Positions 44,127 to 55,545 of a stretch of DNA of 64,000 bases are shown here, in pieces. The number at the start of each line of letters is the position of its first letter. The first letter of the stretch is position 1. The DNA is taken from positions 62,001 to 126,000 of the forward strand of contig JAESIW010000194.1 of assembly GCA_016802295.1 (NCBI GenBank), read 5' to 3'. The notes under the pieces are model-generated. The model saw only the letters and a program-made list of their open reading frames with translations. It had not been told where the DNA came from and searched no databases. Both the position numbers and the translations under genes were made by a program. Source of the DNA: Brachionus rotundiformis (lineage: Eukaryota > Rotifera > Eurotatoria > Ploima > Brachionidae).

Positions 44127-44530
44127 ATACTTTTTCTGACTAATTTTTCGAGCAGAATTCAGATTTCTTCATCAAATCGCTATGTCGTTGGAACCAAAGT
44201 CTTCTCAGCTCGATCAAAGTCTTAAAAAAAGCCTAAAATCAGCCCTCACGCCTCCCCTTCAAATCCAATCAAAAAACCAAGTTTATATTCGTAATCTACG
44301 ACCTCATAAACCCCAAAACATCTTAATATCCCCCGAATTGAAAAGTCGATTTTTTAGGTCATTTTTCCCACGGGCCTATAGCCCCCGCATTGCAACGACA
44401 TAGCGAGTTGGCAATTTTCGGGTGAATAACTTTTGAAAACTTCGACCTTCGGTCTACGCCGCTTATTTGCAAAGTTAGTTACACAAACAGACAAACATCG
44501 CGTTTTCGAATTTATATATTATAGTTTTTG
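44127..44530 (+). repeat. Imperfect direct repeat, copy 2, with element-like tail
   Basis: Contains the second copy of the 43815 repeat, then a GC-richer tail with CGACCTTCGGTCTACGCC and a terminal ACACAAACAGACAAACATCG segment followed by TATATATTATAG. That ending style is common at 3' ends of invertebrate non-autonomous transposons, but I cannot assign a class. The 73-codon frame at 44182 falls within the repeat. Confidence 0.55.
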
Positions 44531-45316
44531 TGATTGCAGCTAGCCCTAAAACCTGCGACAACGCACAAGAATTGAAAGATTTGAGTAAAGACTATCATTT
44601 TATTTAAATTTTCATCTTTTTTTCATTCATGGTTTTCTCATCTCAAAATCCACCAATTTTAGCAGATCAATTAAGAACAAATGAAGTGAGAAATTTACCG
44701 TACGAATTAAGAAACAAAGAATCATTTTTTTTGAAATAGCTTCACAGCGGAAAGTTGGTGAATCAACTTTTGAATTTTTTTTACCAAATTTATTAATAGT
44801 TTTTTTTTAAAACAATTTAATACAAGTGTAAAAATTTTATCGTTAAAAAATTTTTTATTTGAAAATAAGAATTCAATGATAATTAAACTTTTATCAATCA
44901 ATGAAAAATTTAGATTTATCATAAAGTTTTTTTATTTCTACAAAAATTTTATTTTATACTTTTCTTACTTTTATATTATTAATAATTTGTATTTTTCTTT
45001 TTTAACTATAAAATTGGGTTCCATCATATAATTATTATGGAGCCCTAAACTTAAAAAGTTAACTGATAATACCAGATAGACAATTGTCTTATTTAACTTT
45101 TGTTTACATTTAATAAATAAATAAATAAAACAAAATCACTAATTTGACTCGAAAAAAAAAATTAAAGTCATTGACTTGATTTGACTTATGAATTGTGACT
45201 TAAAAGAAACTCTGTTTGAAACCCATACTGGCACATTTACATTGAAATCCTTAAAACGAAACAAAAAAGCAAGAGATTTTGAACTGGACATCGCTTAAGC
45301 ACTGGCATGGGGGGCT
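44531..45316. other. AT-rich stretch before the LTR element
   Basis: No gene or repeat recognised. Confidence 0.4.
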
Positions 45317-45622
45317 TGTTAAGGGCTCAATAGGGACTTGAATAAAAATACTGAATTGTTTTGTATAATTTCTTTATTGTTTAAATTGCAATTTAAAACT
45401 AGATAAAACTATAAAAATCAAAACTACTATTTATAAGGGTTCTCAGGACTTCTAGTTTTCTAACGACATCTTGATTCAATAACTAAACTAACTTATGGAA
45501 TATCATAAAGAATATGATATGAATTTAAATCGAGCATGATAAAACTAATGAATTAAAGATACAGACTGAAGATGCAAGCTAAGAATTATTTGCTAGTATG
45601 TAAACGTGGCTGTTGGGTAACA
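45317..45622 (-). repeat. LTR (3' LTR in element sense)
   Basis: Begins TGTTAAGGGCTC and ends GTTGGGTAACA on the plus strand, so it has TG...CA ends. Matches 48341-48646 base for base as far as I can compare. A purine-rich AAGCAGGGGGA tract (minus sense, about 45626-45637) just inside it is the likely polypurine tract. Confidence 0.92.
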
Positions 45623-45633
45623 TATCCCCCTGC

Positions 45634-45853
45634 TTAAGGGATCATAGGGTTTTTGAGCGTATTGTATAGTTCATAGAACATCTTCTTCAAGGATTCCCAA
45701 TTCCTTGTATCTGCCTTGTTTTCCCAAAGCCTATAGCTCCTTAATGCTTTGTCTTTTAGATATGGGATTATTTCAATTACCAATTCATCCTTGTTTATCT
45801 TATTTCTTTCTGCTAGTTTCTCCACAATATAGACCCACTCATCCAATACATCT
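45634..45853 (-). pseudogene. Second copy of a gag segment in place of RNase H/integrase
   Basis: LDEWVYIVEKLAERNKINKD through FYELYNTLKNP is the same segment as in gag at 47550-47762, differing by only a few bases. It follows directly after RT text (KQLQSFF), joined at AAGATGTATTGG, where the RT frame is lost. It ends in MIP-stop just before the polypurine tract. Confidence 0.88.
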
Positions 45854-47445
45854 TAAGAAAAAACTCTGAAGCTGTTTTGTGTTTTTAGGAGGGAGGCGTT
45901 TTTTGACAGCTTCGATCTTGTCAGGTTCCATTGCGATCGTTGTTCCACTCACAATGTGACCAAGTACGTGGGCTTTTCTAGCAAACCAGGAGCATTTTTG
46001 CAGTTTTATTTTAAGTTCAGCATCTCTAAGCAAACTTGCTACTTCCTTTATATGTTCGACGTGCTCCTCTACTGTTTTTGAATGAATAATTATATCGTCC
46101 AAATAGATTTCGACATACGCTCGAACACCGAATATCTTATGCATTATTTTACTAAACTGGGCCGGGGCGTTTTTGAGGCCAAACGGCATTCGCTTAAACT
46201 GGTAATGTCCATCGGGTGTGGTAAAGGCGGTATATTCTTTTGAGTTATCGTCTATTAATATTTGCCAATAACCCGTCTTTAAGTCAAGGTTAGTGAAAAA
46301 GTTTGATCCGCTTAATCTATCTAAGATGTCTTCGATCCTAGGCATAGGCCAATTTTCGGTAATTGTAACACCATTTAATTTACGATAGTCGATACAGAAT
46401 CTTCTTGTACCATCTTTTTTTGGGATTATTAAGACCGGAGCCGCCCAAGGCGATGTTGACTGTTCGATTATTTCATTTTCTAACATCTCTCTCACTTCTT
46501 TCTTAATTTCCTCCCGTTCTGCATATGATTTACGGTATGGTTGAAGTCTGATAGGTTCGTTTGATATAAGTTTAATTACATGTTTACCTTTGTTACACGC
46601 CTTTAGGTCTTTAATTGAGAATGCAAATAGGTCCATTACGTAACCCATGGCCTTCCGGAAGAGTTTGTATTCGTTTTCATCAAGGTGACTTGCAGGTTGA
46701 ACGTTGAATTCATTTTCCAAATCTTCTAACGGCCAAACGTCTTCGACTATGTCATCCTCGTCCACCACTTCGGATATCATTACATCCTCAAAAGATTCAT
46801 TAAAGTCATCATATATTTCATCGTCCAGTTCCATATAAACCACATCTCCAGGAAATTTGATTTTCTTTTCATAGGGAGAGAACGTTGCCCCACTCTTTAA
46901 AAACCAGTCAACACCTAAAAGTGCTTCATTTTCGTCAAGGTCCATAATCAAGAACTTATTTGAAATATTATTATTTCCAATACTTACCGTTAAAGGTTCC
47001 GTCTCTCCGATCGCCTTGCTGATAGAGTTATCAGCAATTTTAATTTGGACGCTTGTTTCCATAATTTTAATCTTAAACGCTTAGCTACGTTTAATGCCAA
47101 GACCGATCTACTTGCTCCACTGTCAATAGAAAAATTAACTTTATTGCCGTTCAAAGCACCCTTAACACTGAAAATTTTTCCGCTTGTGCAAGTATACAGC
47201 TTCTGTAAATTGCTGGTTTTAATTGTTTTTACTTGTTCCATTCTTTGGTCACAGCAGTCTTCCATCAGCTTTACCCTTTGGGTCTGTTTTCCGTTTCTAC
47301 AATTTGCTTTTGTATGGCCAAACTTATTACATTTATAGCATTTGAATTTTTTCTCATCATTTTTACTGATTTTTGGTTTATTCCAGATTCTCTGATCCAC
47401 ATTAGGTTTGCGATTTAGCTTTTGGTGTGTTCTCATGTACGACAT
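45839..47445 (-). pseudogene. gypsy zinc knuckle, protease and reverse transcriptase
   Basis: The minus-strand frames give CYKCNKFGHTKANC (zinc knuckle, 47340), FSIDSGASRSVLAL (aspartic protease active site, 47130) and, after a one-base frame change at about 47065, EALLGVDWFLKSGA, WAAPVLIIPKKDGTRRFCID, FFTNLDLKTGYWQILI, FKRMPFGLKNAPAQFSKIMH and VEIYLDDIIIHS (YLDD active site), then HVLGHIVSG. The frame ends shortly after KNTKQLQSF. The RT core is complete, but the protease is frame-broken. Confidence 0.9.
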
Positions 47446-47541
47446 TTTTCTGCTGTCGCTAGGCTTGTGGTGTAAATTTGTGCCTGTTCGATTGCCTCTC
47501 TTAATGACTTTGGTTTTGCCGAAGTAACCATTTGTCTAACA

Positions 47542-48318
47542 TTATCCGGTAGGGTTTTTGAGCGTATTGTATAGTTCATAGAACATCTTCTTCAAGGATT
47601 CCCAATTCCTTGTATCTGCCTTGTTTTCCCAAAGCCTATAGCTCCTTAATGATTTGTCTTTTAGATATGGGATTATTTCAATTACCAATTCATCCTTGTT
47701 TATCTTATTTCTTTCTGCTAGTTTCTCCACATTATAGACCCACTCATCCAATACATCTTTATCTGATGCACGAAATACTGGTATTGACTTAGACCAGTTG
47801 TTTTTTACCACAATTTGATTGTTTCCTTGGTTATTACCTGTTTCATTACGACTGCAACTTGTAACATTCACTTGGTTTCCAGTGCTTTCATCAAGTAATT
47901 GCAATCTTTGTGCTTGATTTGCTAAAAGTGTATCAACTTGTTGCGTTAACCGGATTTTCTCTTGCGTAAGACGGTTTTTTTCTTGCAACAACGCTTCTTT
48001 TTCATTTGCAAGGGTCATTAGTTTGTCGCTTTTTAATTTATCGCTATAACCAGCTACACGATAAATTAGTTCAATCATGCGGTCTTTGGCGGTGAATTCA
48101 CCAATCTTTAACTTATCTACAACAGTTTCTTTGATAAACTTGTCGTAATCCTCCTTTGTACAAAATATCACCTTTTTACTTTGGATTGGATCTGCCAGTA
48201 GGTAAACTGGTCGATTAGGTTCACCTAATCTTAAAAGGAGTTGTGACAGCATGTAATTTAGTTCGTCGAGTTTTAGATTTTCTAGAATTTCTTTTGTTAC
48301 CGGTACGTCCATATTCAT
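47542..48318 (-). pseudogene. gypsy gag, N-terminal part
   Basis: The first ATG is 48318 (MNMDVPVTKEILENLKLDEL). It has a coiled coil (EKEALLQEKNRLTQEKIRLT, about residues 120-150) and a capsid-like LDEWVYNVEKLAERNKINKD...SLRSYRLWENKA. After LKNP the frame stops; LPDNVRQMVTSAKPKSLREA follows in another frame, suggesting an internal deletion of capsid sequence. Confidence 0.82.
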
Positions 48319-48322
48319 CGTT

Positions 48323-48338
48323 ATTGTCGCTGCTACCA
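48323..48338 (-). other. Primer-binding site, initiator tRNA-Met type
   Basis: Two bases inside the 5' LTR (minus sense) is TGGTAGCAGCGAC. Its first nine bases, TGGTAGCAG, are complementary to the 3' end of animal initiator tRNA-Met, the usual primer for this kind of element. Confidence 0.6.
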
Positions 48339-48340
48339 AT

Positions 48341-48646
48341 TGTTAAGGGCTCAATAGGGACTTGAATAAAAATACTGAATTGTTTTGTATAATTTCTTTA
48401 TTGTTTAAATTGCAATTTAAAACTAGATAAAACTATAAAAATCAAAACTACTATTTATAAGGGTTCTCAGGACTTCTAGTTTTCTAACGACATCTTGATT
48501 CAATAACTAAACTAACTTATGGAATATCATAAAGAATATGATATGAATTTAAATCGAGCATGATAAAACTAATGAATTAAAGATACAGACTGAAGATGCA
48601 AGCTAAGAATTATTTGCTAGTATGTAAACGTGGCTGTTGGGTAACA
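48341..48646 (-). repeat. LTR (5' LTR in element sense)
   Basis: 306 bp, same TG...CA ends and sequence as 45317-45622. GGCT follows at 48647-48650. Confidence 0.92.
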
Positions 48647-49000
48647 GGCTTAATCCAACTTAATTAGACAGACTAGAACTAATTCATGGAAGTCCAACAC
48701 TTGCATCAATTAACTTGACAGTCTTGCAGGTGGTTTTCTGGAACTTTTAAGAAATTTTATTCCTAACTGTGGCACATGGTTTAATTTTTCAGTGTGAAGA
48801 AAAGAAAGAGAAAAGACGAAAGAAGGCGGTAAAATCACGGCCAAATATAAAAAAATAGAATTTCTGATAATCAATGCTTGAACAAAATTAATTTTTAAAA
48901 AATTTTATTAGAAAATTAAATAATTAATCTGAGTGCAAAGAAGAGTATAAAATTATCCAAAACACCTTAAAGATAAAAAAATTTAAATTATTTAGTTATC

Positions 49001-49400
49001 TTAATAAATTGATAATCTAACCAGAAAAGAGCTGAATGAAGTCATAAATCCTTCTTTTATTATTTCAGACATACCACCAAACTCATCTTCATCAATTTGC
49101 TGAAAAGAAACACAATACACATACACAAAAAGAACATTAATCAAACAAAACCTTTTATTTTTTATAATTTTTAAAATATAAACTTAAAATTGAATAATTA
49201 TTTTACGAGAGTATGGCAAACATTCCCTTAAAACCAAGAATACCCCACACTAGACCCAACATAATGCCCAAAAACTGTCTCATCCAGTAGACGATATCCA
49301 AAAATTCATCTTTATCATCCCATTCTGACTTAGACTTGAGTGCCTTGGTAAACAATTTGGAAACTCGTTCAGTAAAAGCTGGCTTTTTTTTGGACTCCAT
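49001..49400 (-). CDS. RAB5IF: RAB5IF (C20orf24) family ER membrane protein
   Basis: RAB5IF is a small multipass ER protein that acts with multipass-protein insertion machinery. Two exons, 49400-49207 and 49151-49001, join in phase across a 55-bp intron. Conserved text is WDDKDEFLDIVYWMRQFLGI, LGLVWGILGFKG, FCLINVLFVYVY and QIDEDEFGGMSEIIKEGFMT. The C-terminus stops after SSFLVRLSIY; the family usually continues with one more hydrophobic stretch, so it is short by about ten residues or has another exon. ATG 49400 lies 4 bp after a GGTTTAG acceptor-like site. Confidence 0.85.
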
Positions 49401-49558
49401 CTGTCTAAACCAAAACAAACAAAAAAAAACCCTCTTTATTATCATACAATAAAATAAACTAGATTTTCAAATCTAGATTTTAAATTATGTTTTAAAAGAA
49501 TAAAATAAAATTTTCAAAATTGAGAATTATTTTTTTATTATTATTTATTTTGAATATT

Positions 49559-50753
49559 TTATGTATATCTGATCTTTTTTTTCTTTTTTAAATTTTTTCC
49601 TTTTTTGCCTTTTTTGCCAGCTTTGGCCTTTTTCTTCTCCTTTCTGGCATTCAAAAAGTCTTCAGCATTGATGTTGTCATCAAGCAGCAAGCGAGCATCG
49701 TCGAATGAAGTCAGCGAGTCCAAATTGGTGCCTCGCTTTAAGCGTTTTATTCTTGACTTGGTAAAAAAATTAAAAAAAATCCTTGAAAAAATCAAATTTA
49801 CCATTTCTTTCTTGGTCATTGGAGTTCTGACAAAATTTTCCTCCTCATACTCAATCTTATGCTTGTGCTCATTGCTCTCCATCTCAATAGTGTTGGCATA
49901 GCTGTCTTTTATCTCTTCTGGAGCACCGGAGTACTCGTTTTCGATTTCTTTCATAATCGAGCTGCTCATTGCGCGGCGCTTCAAGCGCTCCATCTCTCGC
50001 TTGGCCTTTTCTTCAGCTGTTTGGTCAATATCTATAAACATGTACCAATAATTTATCCAAATAGATACTAAAAGTTAAATAACCATTATAAACAGGTGCA
50101 AGCTTAGGTGGTCTATAAATTCCGTCTTTTTTGTCCTCTTGGTCATCCTCGTCCTTTCGCAGAACATCATCGTCCTCTTCCTTTAAGAAATTTTATTTCC
50201 TGATTTTTGGATCAACAAAAATACCAACCTCTTCATCTGATTTTTCGAATGCTTCCGCATTTGCTCTGAAGCTTAGTGGATGCTGTTCTTCATTGCTGGA
50301 AGTCGAGGCCATTTTAAGCAATTTATCAACTTGGTACTTAAGCTTGAACTCAATTGACTTGGTTTTTTCCAAAACCTATTTTTTAAAATCAATTAAATAA
50401 AAAGATAAATTAATTTTTAAATTTTATTTTTTACACATCTAAGCTCGGCAAGTCTCTGAACACACGGACTGCCACTTATTTGTTTACCATTTGACTTTAA
50501 GTAGACCAAGTTAACCAAATTGGACAGGTATTCGACAAAAAGCATGTTCTTCATTGACAAAAAGCTTATTCCCTTTGAAAGAATAATTTTATCTATTTTT
50601 TTAAGTTATAAAGGTTGAAGCTACTTTTCCATTTTCGACTGTGTCGGGATTTTGTTTAATTTCGTGTAGAAGTCCCTCGATCATTGGACAAACTTGACCC
50701 AGATATTTGCCCAAATCTTTGTTAAGTCCAGTTAGATCATTTTCTATAGACAT
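49559..50753 (-). CDS. NGDN: Neuroguidin (Sas10/Utp3 family)
   Basis: NGDN works in small-subunit ribosome biogenesis and binds eIF4E in neurons. Six exons: 50753-50625, 50572-50435, 50375-50229, 50180-50084, 50031-49802 and 49756-49559, all joined in phase with introns of 45-60 bp. Features: an N-terminal Sas10/Utp3 helical domain (GISFLSMKNMLFVEYLSNLV; IEFKLKYQVDKLLK), an acidic EEDDDVLRKDEDD stretch, GIYRPPKLAPVYND, the conserved EKAKREMERLKRRAMSSSIM...YSGAPEEIKD region, and a Lys-rich tail that is probably nuclear/nucleolar targeting. RPA3 starts 230 bp away in the opposite direction, so the two may share a divergent promoter. Confidence 0.92.
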
Positions 50754-50983
50754 TTTTAAAGTTTATCTTTTAAATTAGTCTTTATTTTAGCACAGAAAAA
50801 AAATGGTATTTAAATTCATAATTGAAAAAAAAGTGCTTTTTATATTGTATATGTAGTCATATCATAATTAAATGAAATAAAGTTAATTTTATTTTATTTA
50901 GAAAAATAATAATTAGAAAAAATATTGTTTTTTTTGAGTATTTTTAAAGTGTGCTTTTAAGAAGTTAAAAAAATAATTTAAAA

Positions 50984-51424
50984 ATGTCTGAATCAATTTT
51001 TACCAGGGTCAATGGAGAGATGCTTTATTCGTTCAGAGGCCAAAATGTCTGCATGATTGGCAAATTAAATAATGTAGGAAAATTTTAAATGTGAAAATTT
51101 TAATTTTTGCTCTAAAAGCTGGCCTCGGACCAAATGTCCTTTGAGATAACAACGCCAGACAATAAGAGCGTTCTGGTCAAGCTAAGAACTCCGACCAGAG
51201 AGATGCTCAGCGATTTTATCGAAGTGTACGGAAGTGTAGATGAGCAAGGAAACATCGTTTGCATGAACTACACCACTTTTGAGCCTTCTGTCTATGCCAA
51301 TTTTGGCAAGTTTTTTACTTGAATTAAAAATTAAAAATTAATTTTTGTTTTAGATATGGATCTGTACAATGAGACCATTCAAATGATTCACCAATTGCCA
51401 AAGCATTATGTCCAAGCAGTTTAG
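50984..51424 (+). CDS. RPA3: RPA3, replication protein A 14-kDa subunit
   Basis: RPA3 is the smallest subunit of the single-strand DNA-binding RPA heterotrimer. Exons 50984-51073, 51119-51305 and 51354-51424 give about 115 residues forming one OB fold: FTRVNGEMLYSFRGQNVCMI, MSFEITTPDNKSVLVKLRTP, DFIEVYGSVDEQGNIVC and FDMDLYNETIQMIHQLPKHY. Only the second intron works with a GC donor (G|GCAAGT...TTTTAG|AT); GT alternatives there shift the frame into a stop. Start at ATG 50984. Divergent from NGDN. Confidence 0.9.
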
Positions 51425-52976
51425 ATATGAACCAAAAAAGACACTGATAAAATCTGTAATTAATTAATAAAATTTGTGGATATATTTTTATCAAAATTTT
51501 TTCTCACATTTAACTATATCGATTTGTATTTTAATTTTAAATAAAAATTAAAAAAGTTTTTCTACCATTATTTGTTTTTAAAATTAGTTTCAATTGCTTA
51601 TAATTTAAGGGTTTTTTATTGGAATTTTTGATGAGAAATTTTGTCACTTTTTGTGACTTACATTTTAAAAAAGTGAATTTGACCATAAGACTTTAAAATG
51701 GCTTTTCCTATTAACTTGGTTTGTAATCTTAAAATTTGGACACAAAATAACATTTTTACCAGAGTTTTGCAATATCTCTAGGCCTTAATCAAAAATTTTC
51801 AATTAATCAAAAAAAACCAAAATGTACTTTTACCACATGGCTAATATAAATGTAACAAAAGAGTGGACAAATTTGCCAAAAAAAGCAAGGTACCGAAATT
51901 GATTACAAATTTTATACTTTTACGCAAATTCAACTATTTTTAGGTTTTGTGATATGTGGGTGTAAATTATGGTGATGTTATTGGTATAAGCACGTATCTA
52001 ATTTATTTATAGAAAATGTTTTTTTCCTATTTTTTTTATAAATAAAATATCAATAAACAAAATAATAGCATTTTTAATTTTAAAAACAACTTGTTATTAA
52101 AAGCATGTCTTTTAAAACAGACCCAGAGGACTCTTGATCCTGAAAAATTCTTTTGGCAAAATTTAGATGAATAACCAAAACCTTGGCAATCTTTGATATC
52201 TTTGACATTTTTCATATTCACTGGATAAAAAAATTATGTCATTATAAATATAAATTACCAGATTAGCAGTAGAAAAAATGACATTATGAAAACAAATTTT
52301 ATCTTGTCTATGACTAAAGCTAGGGTCTATATGGAATTGTTATTAAGATTTAAAAGTCAATCATTTGATCAAAAACATTTTCTACATTATATTCTTTTAT
52401 TTAGATGATTAATTTATTTTTATTATACTCGAAAATTATTTTTAGAAATTAAGTTATGCAATAGATTTTAAAAGGTTGATAAATTTATTGTTCACATACA
52501 AAATTCACTCTAAATAAAAAGCTGATTAATAAATTCTTTTATCTAATAAAATATACAATGAGAATAAATTCTAGAATAATTATAAATAAAATTTTTAAGA
52601 AAACGCTGCTGAAAGCTTAATTTTTATTTAAATTAATTTTCTTTATTATCAGAGGAAGCGAATGTTCAAGACAGAGAAACAAACAAACTATAAGGCTTCC
52701 ATTTTCCTAAAATCAATATTTAAAAAATATCAAGTTGTTTTTAGATTCATAATTAGCATCATTAGTTAAATAGCTGTGTAAACCCTTCAAAAATCCCAAT
52801 CAAGCTCAATAAACTAGATTAACTTGTATTATTTATTAGTTAATTAAATATACAGATAGCATAAAATATTTCTATCTAAAATCGAATAAATATTATATGA
52901 AACTTCTTCTAACTAAGAAAGTGCATTTTTAATCAAGACGGATTAATTAAATATTTAATTATTGTGATTAAGTCAA
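51425..52976. other. Gene-free AT-rich stretch
   Basis: About 1.5 kb without supported exons. A 61-codon minus frame at 52036-52221 has no family resemblance. Confidence 0.4.
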
Positions 52977-53085
52977 AAACATAGAAAATATTGGGCCTTT
53001 AAGTTCTCTTTTAACTTGATATTTCTTCAAAGGATTTATTATTTATTAATTAATTTTACTCTCGATTTTTGTAGTTTAAGAATTT
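52977..53085 (+). repeat. 108-bp direct repeat, copy 1
   Basis: ACATAGAAAATATT, then TTCTCTTTTAACTTGATATT, then TTCAAAGGATTTATTATTTA and GATTTTTGTAGTTTAAGAATTT recur at 53303-53413 with about six differences. Confidence 0.85.
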
Positions 53086-53302
53086 TAAAGTGCAGGAAAA
53101 CTCTAAAAATTGACAGAGAAATTGCACTTTGAATTTTAAAATTTTTTAATTTTTTAAAATGAATGTTCTCATTCAGGACCTTATTTCTCTATGTTCTTTT
53201 GGCCTACCGAGGACTCCGAGTACTCAAAGGCAAGCTCAGTAGATGCTCTACTTGGTGATTATTGATACTATTGATACTACTTGGAGATTGCAAGTAGTAA
53301 GT

Positions 53303-53413
53303 AGAACATAGAAAATATTATGCCTTTTCGTTCTCTTTTAACTTGATATTTCTTCAAAGGATTTATTATTTATTAATTAATTTTACTCTCGATTTTTGTA
53401 GTTTAAGAATTTA
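53303..53413 (+). repeat. 108-bp direct repeat, copy 2
   Basis: Same orientation as copy 1; 217 bp lie between. The intervening DNA has a short GTGCA...TGCAC pair and a GC-richer piece with CCTACCGAGGACTCCGAGTA. The pair could be short LTR-like ends or a local duplication. Confidence 0.85.
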
Positions 53414-53779
53414 ATTTTTGTTTTAAAGATTATTTTTTGTCAAATATTATTTTGCATATTCAAGAGCTTTTCATTATCAAGCTAAAATGTTTATCATTTT
53501 CACCTTTTTTAAGATATTTTTTATTTATAAAGCTCATTTTAAAGCAAAAACGTGTTAAAAATAGGCAGAAAAAAGAATAAAAATTATTATTCTAATTTAG
53601 CGTAAACTCGTGTTCACGACTTTAAGAGTAAAGCCCAAATCCAACCTTTTTTCTTTTAGAGTTGATTACATCGTTTCCTTGTTATAACAATTGGAATTTA
53701 ATTAGCTACAAAACACCCTGAATATGGGATATTTTCCAAAATTAAAGCCCAGATTTAACTTTGCAAATTCAAATTTAAG

Positions 53780-54069
53780 GGCGTTGTGAATTTTGGAACA
53801 AACAACAAAATCAAAATATCAAAAATGCCAAAGCTCAAGTTCAAAAGTAGCAAAACATGCTCCGTTAATTGTAGCACTCGGTACATCCTTTGTACCACCA
53901 ATATTATGATTCTGCAATACTATGCAATAAGTCTGCGAAATTCAGAACTTGGTGTACAAAGGATGTACCAAGTGCTACAATTCACGGAACATGATTTGTT
54001 ACTTCTGAACTTGAGCTTTGGCATTTTTGATATTTTATTATTGTTTTTGTACTAAAATTTTACAATGCC
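53780..54069. mobile_element. Palindromic MITE, 290 bp, with perfect 9-bp TSD
   Basis: Begins GGCGTTGTGAATTTTGGA and ends with the inverted ...TTTTACAATGCC. Arms of about 120 bp mirror each other (ATATCAAAAATGCCAAAGCT; CACTCGGTACATCCTTTGTA). AAATTTAAG flanks it on both sides (53771-53779, 54070-54078). A truncated relative lies at 13800-13986. The 9-bp duplication again suggests Mutator-type mobilisation. Confidence 0.9.
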
Positions 54070-54431
54070 AAATTTAAGCTATTTTCTATTTTTAACTTGA
54101 CATGAATGAATTTAAAGGTAAAATTAAAAAGTTAATAAAAAAATCTATTCTATTCGATACAATAATCCTATTTGAGTTTTAGTTAATAAATGATCAAATG
54201 ATTAAATGTTAACTTTAATTTGGTCTGATAATTTTTCCATTCTCATATCGTGGAAGCTTTTCTCTACCTCTCTTGTTATCTGTATTTACCTTTTTTGAAT
54301 ATTGAGTTAAGACTTGAGAATTTACATCCTTATCTTTTGAAACATAGTGTCCCGTTTACTTACTTGATTATTTACGGGAGTAAAAATGTAAGCTGATCTA
54401 GGCTTATGTATTATTGGTAAATTTGAAGGCT

Positions 54432-55545
54432 TTAAGAAGAAAATTTTAAAAGATTGTTCGCAGGCAGACTATTCCAAACATTAACTACTCGATTTGTTGA
54501 GAAATAATTTTGTTGCATGCAACTTTTCACATCTTCTCTAACCATACATTTATTATCTCTTCTTAAGCTATACAACTGATTTCGAGAAAAATGTATGTTA
54601 ATGGTTTTAAAAGGTTGGATTAATTCTCCTCTCTTCCGTCTTATTTTGGGATTAGCTAAATTAAACATTTACAGCCTTGTGATCATTTAAACTTAATCAT
54701 GAGCTTTGTTGTCGCTTCTGCTCTAAGACAGTATTAATACTTATACATAATATACGCAATATTTTAGTTTTCAAAATTCTATCTAATCTGTTTTTATTAA
54801 GTCAATTTTTTTTTGATTCTACCACTCATTTATTAATTAGTTCCAATCATTAACAACTCTATTTGTAAAAAAAAATCTTATCTAGACAAAGAGCTTCTTA
54901 TAAGTTTGCTTCTCAATCTGTTTCGATTAACTCCTGTATTATACTCATTTTTACCCTGTACCAACTTATTTCATCAAGTTCATTCAGATCTTTTACATTT
55001 GTATTAGATCTCGCGTCTCCTCCTAGTTGGCAGTGTCTCTTAAGTCTGTAAATGTAGTCTAAGTAACCAAATCCATTTATACTTCGTGTCACTCTTCTCT
55101 GTACTCTCTCAAGTGTATCTATATCTTTCTTCAGATATGGATTCCATACTGAAACAACATATTCAAGATGGGGTCGAACAAGACTTATGTACATTTTTTT
55201 TAATAAAAATGATATCATGGTTGTTAAAGCCATTTAAAAGTAGTCTTAAGCTCTTGCCAATTACGCACTTAATTGTTCACACCATTTCATATCGGTCTTT
55301 ATTATGCATCCCAGTTTCAATCAATTTATGAATTTCATGCTCTTTTGTTATAAAATAATCCGTTTTTGGATTTTTTCTGTCAATATGAATTCCTTTGCAT
55401 TTCTCAATATTGAGATTTATTAAACATTCAGCGCACCATTCGACAAGACTATTAATATCATTGTAGAATTGCACTTTCTTTATTTTTTCATTTACTTTAA
55501 TTAATTATACAGCATTTTTACAGTCATCCGCATCATCTCCCCTTG
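54432..55545 (-). pseudogene. Non-LTR retrotransposon RT remnant (CR1/Jockey-like)
   Basis: The minus strand has GDDADDCKNAV (a motif-C remnant, about 55535), SLVEWCAECLINLNIEKCKG (55440), LVRPHLEYVVSVWNPYLKKD...LERVQRRVTR (55180-55080) and a C-terminal YFSTNRVVNVWNSLPANNL (54480). These lie in different frames with stops. It is related to, but not the same copy as, the fragment at 25246-26070. Confidence 0.75.

Larger units (their letters stand above)
45317..48646 (-). mobile_element. Ty3/gypsy LTR retrotransposon, young but rearranged (3.33 kb)
   Basis: Two 306-bp LTRs bound the element, which is transcribed from the minus strand. GGCT lies directly outside each end (45313-45316 and 48647-48650), a 4-bp target duplication. 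The interior encodes gag, zinc knuckle, protease and RT, but RNase H and integrase are absent; instead a second copy of a gag segment lies before the 3' LTR. There are several frameshifts. LTRs look identical by eye, so insertion was recent and must have used enzymes supplied in trans. Confidence 0.92.

Noticed and set aside
44182..44403. 73-codon frame in the repeat at 44127
   Set aside because: Falls within a non-coding repeat whose first copy does not keep the frame.
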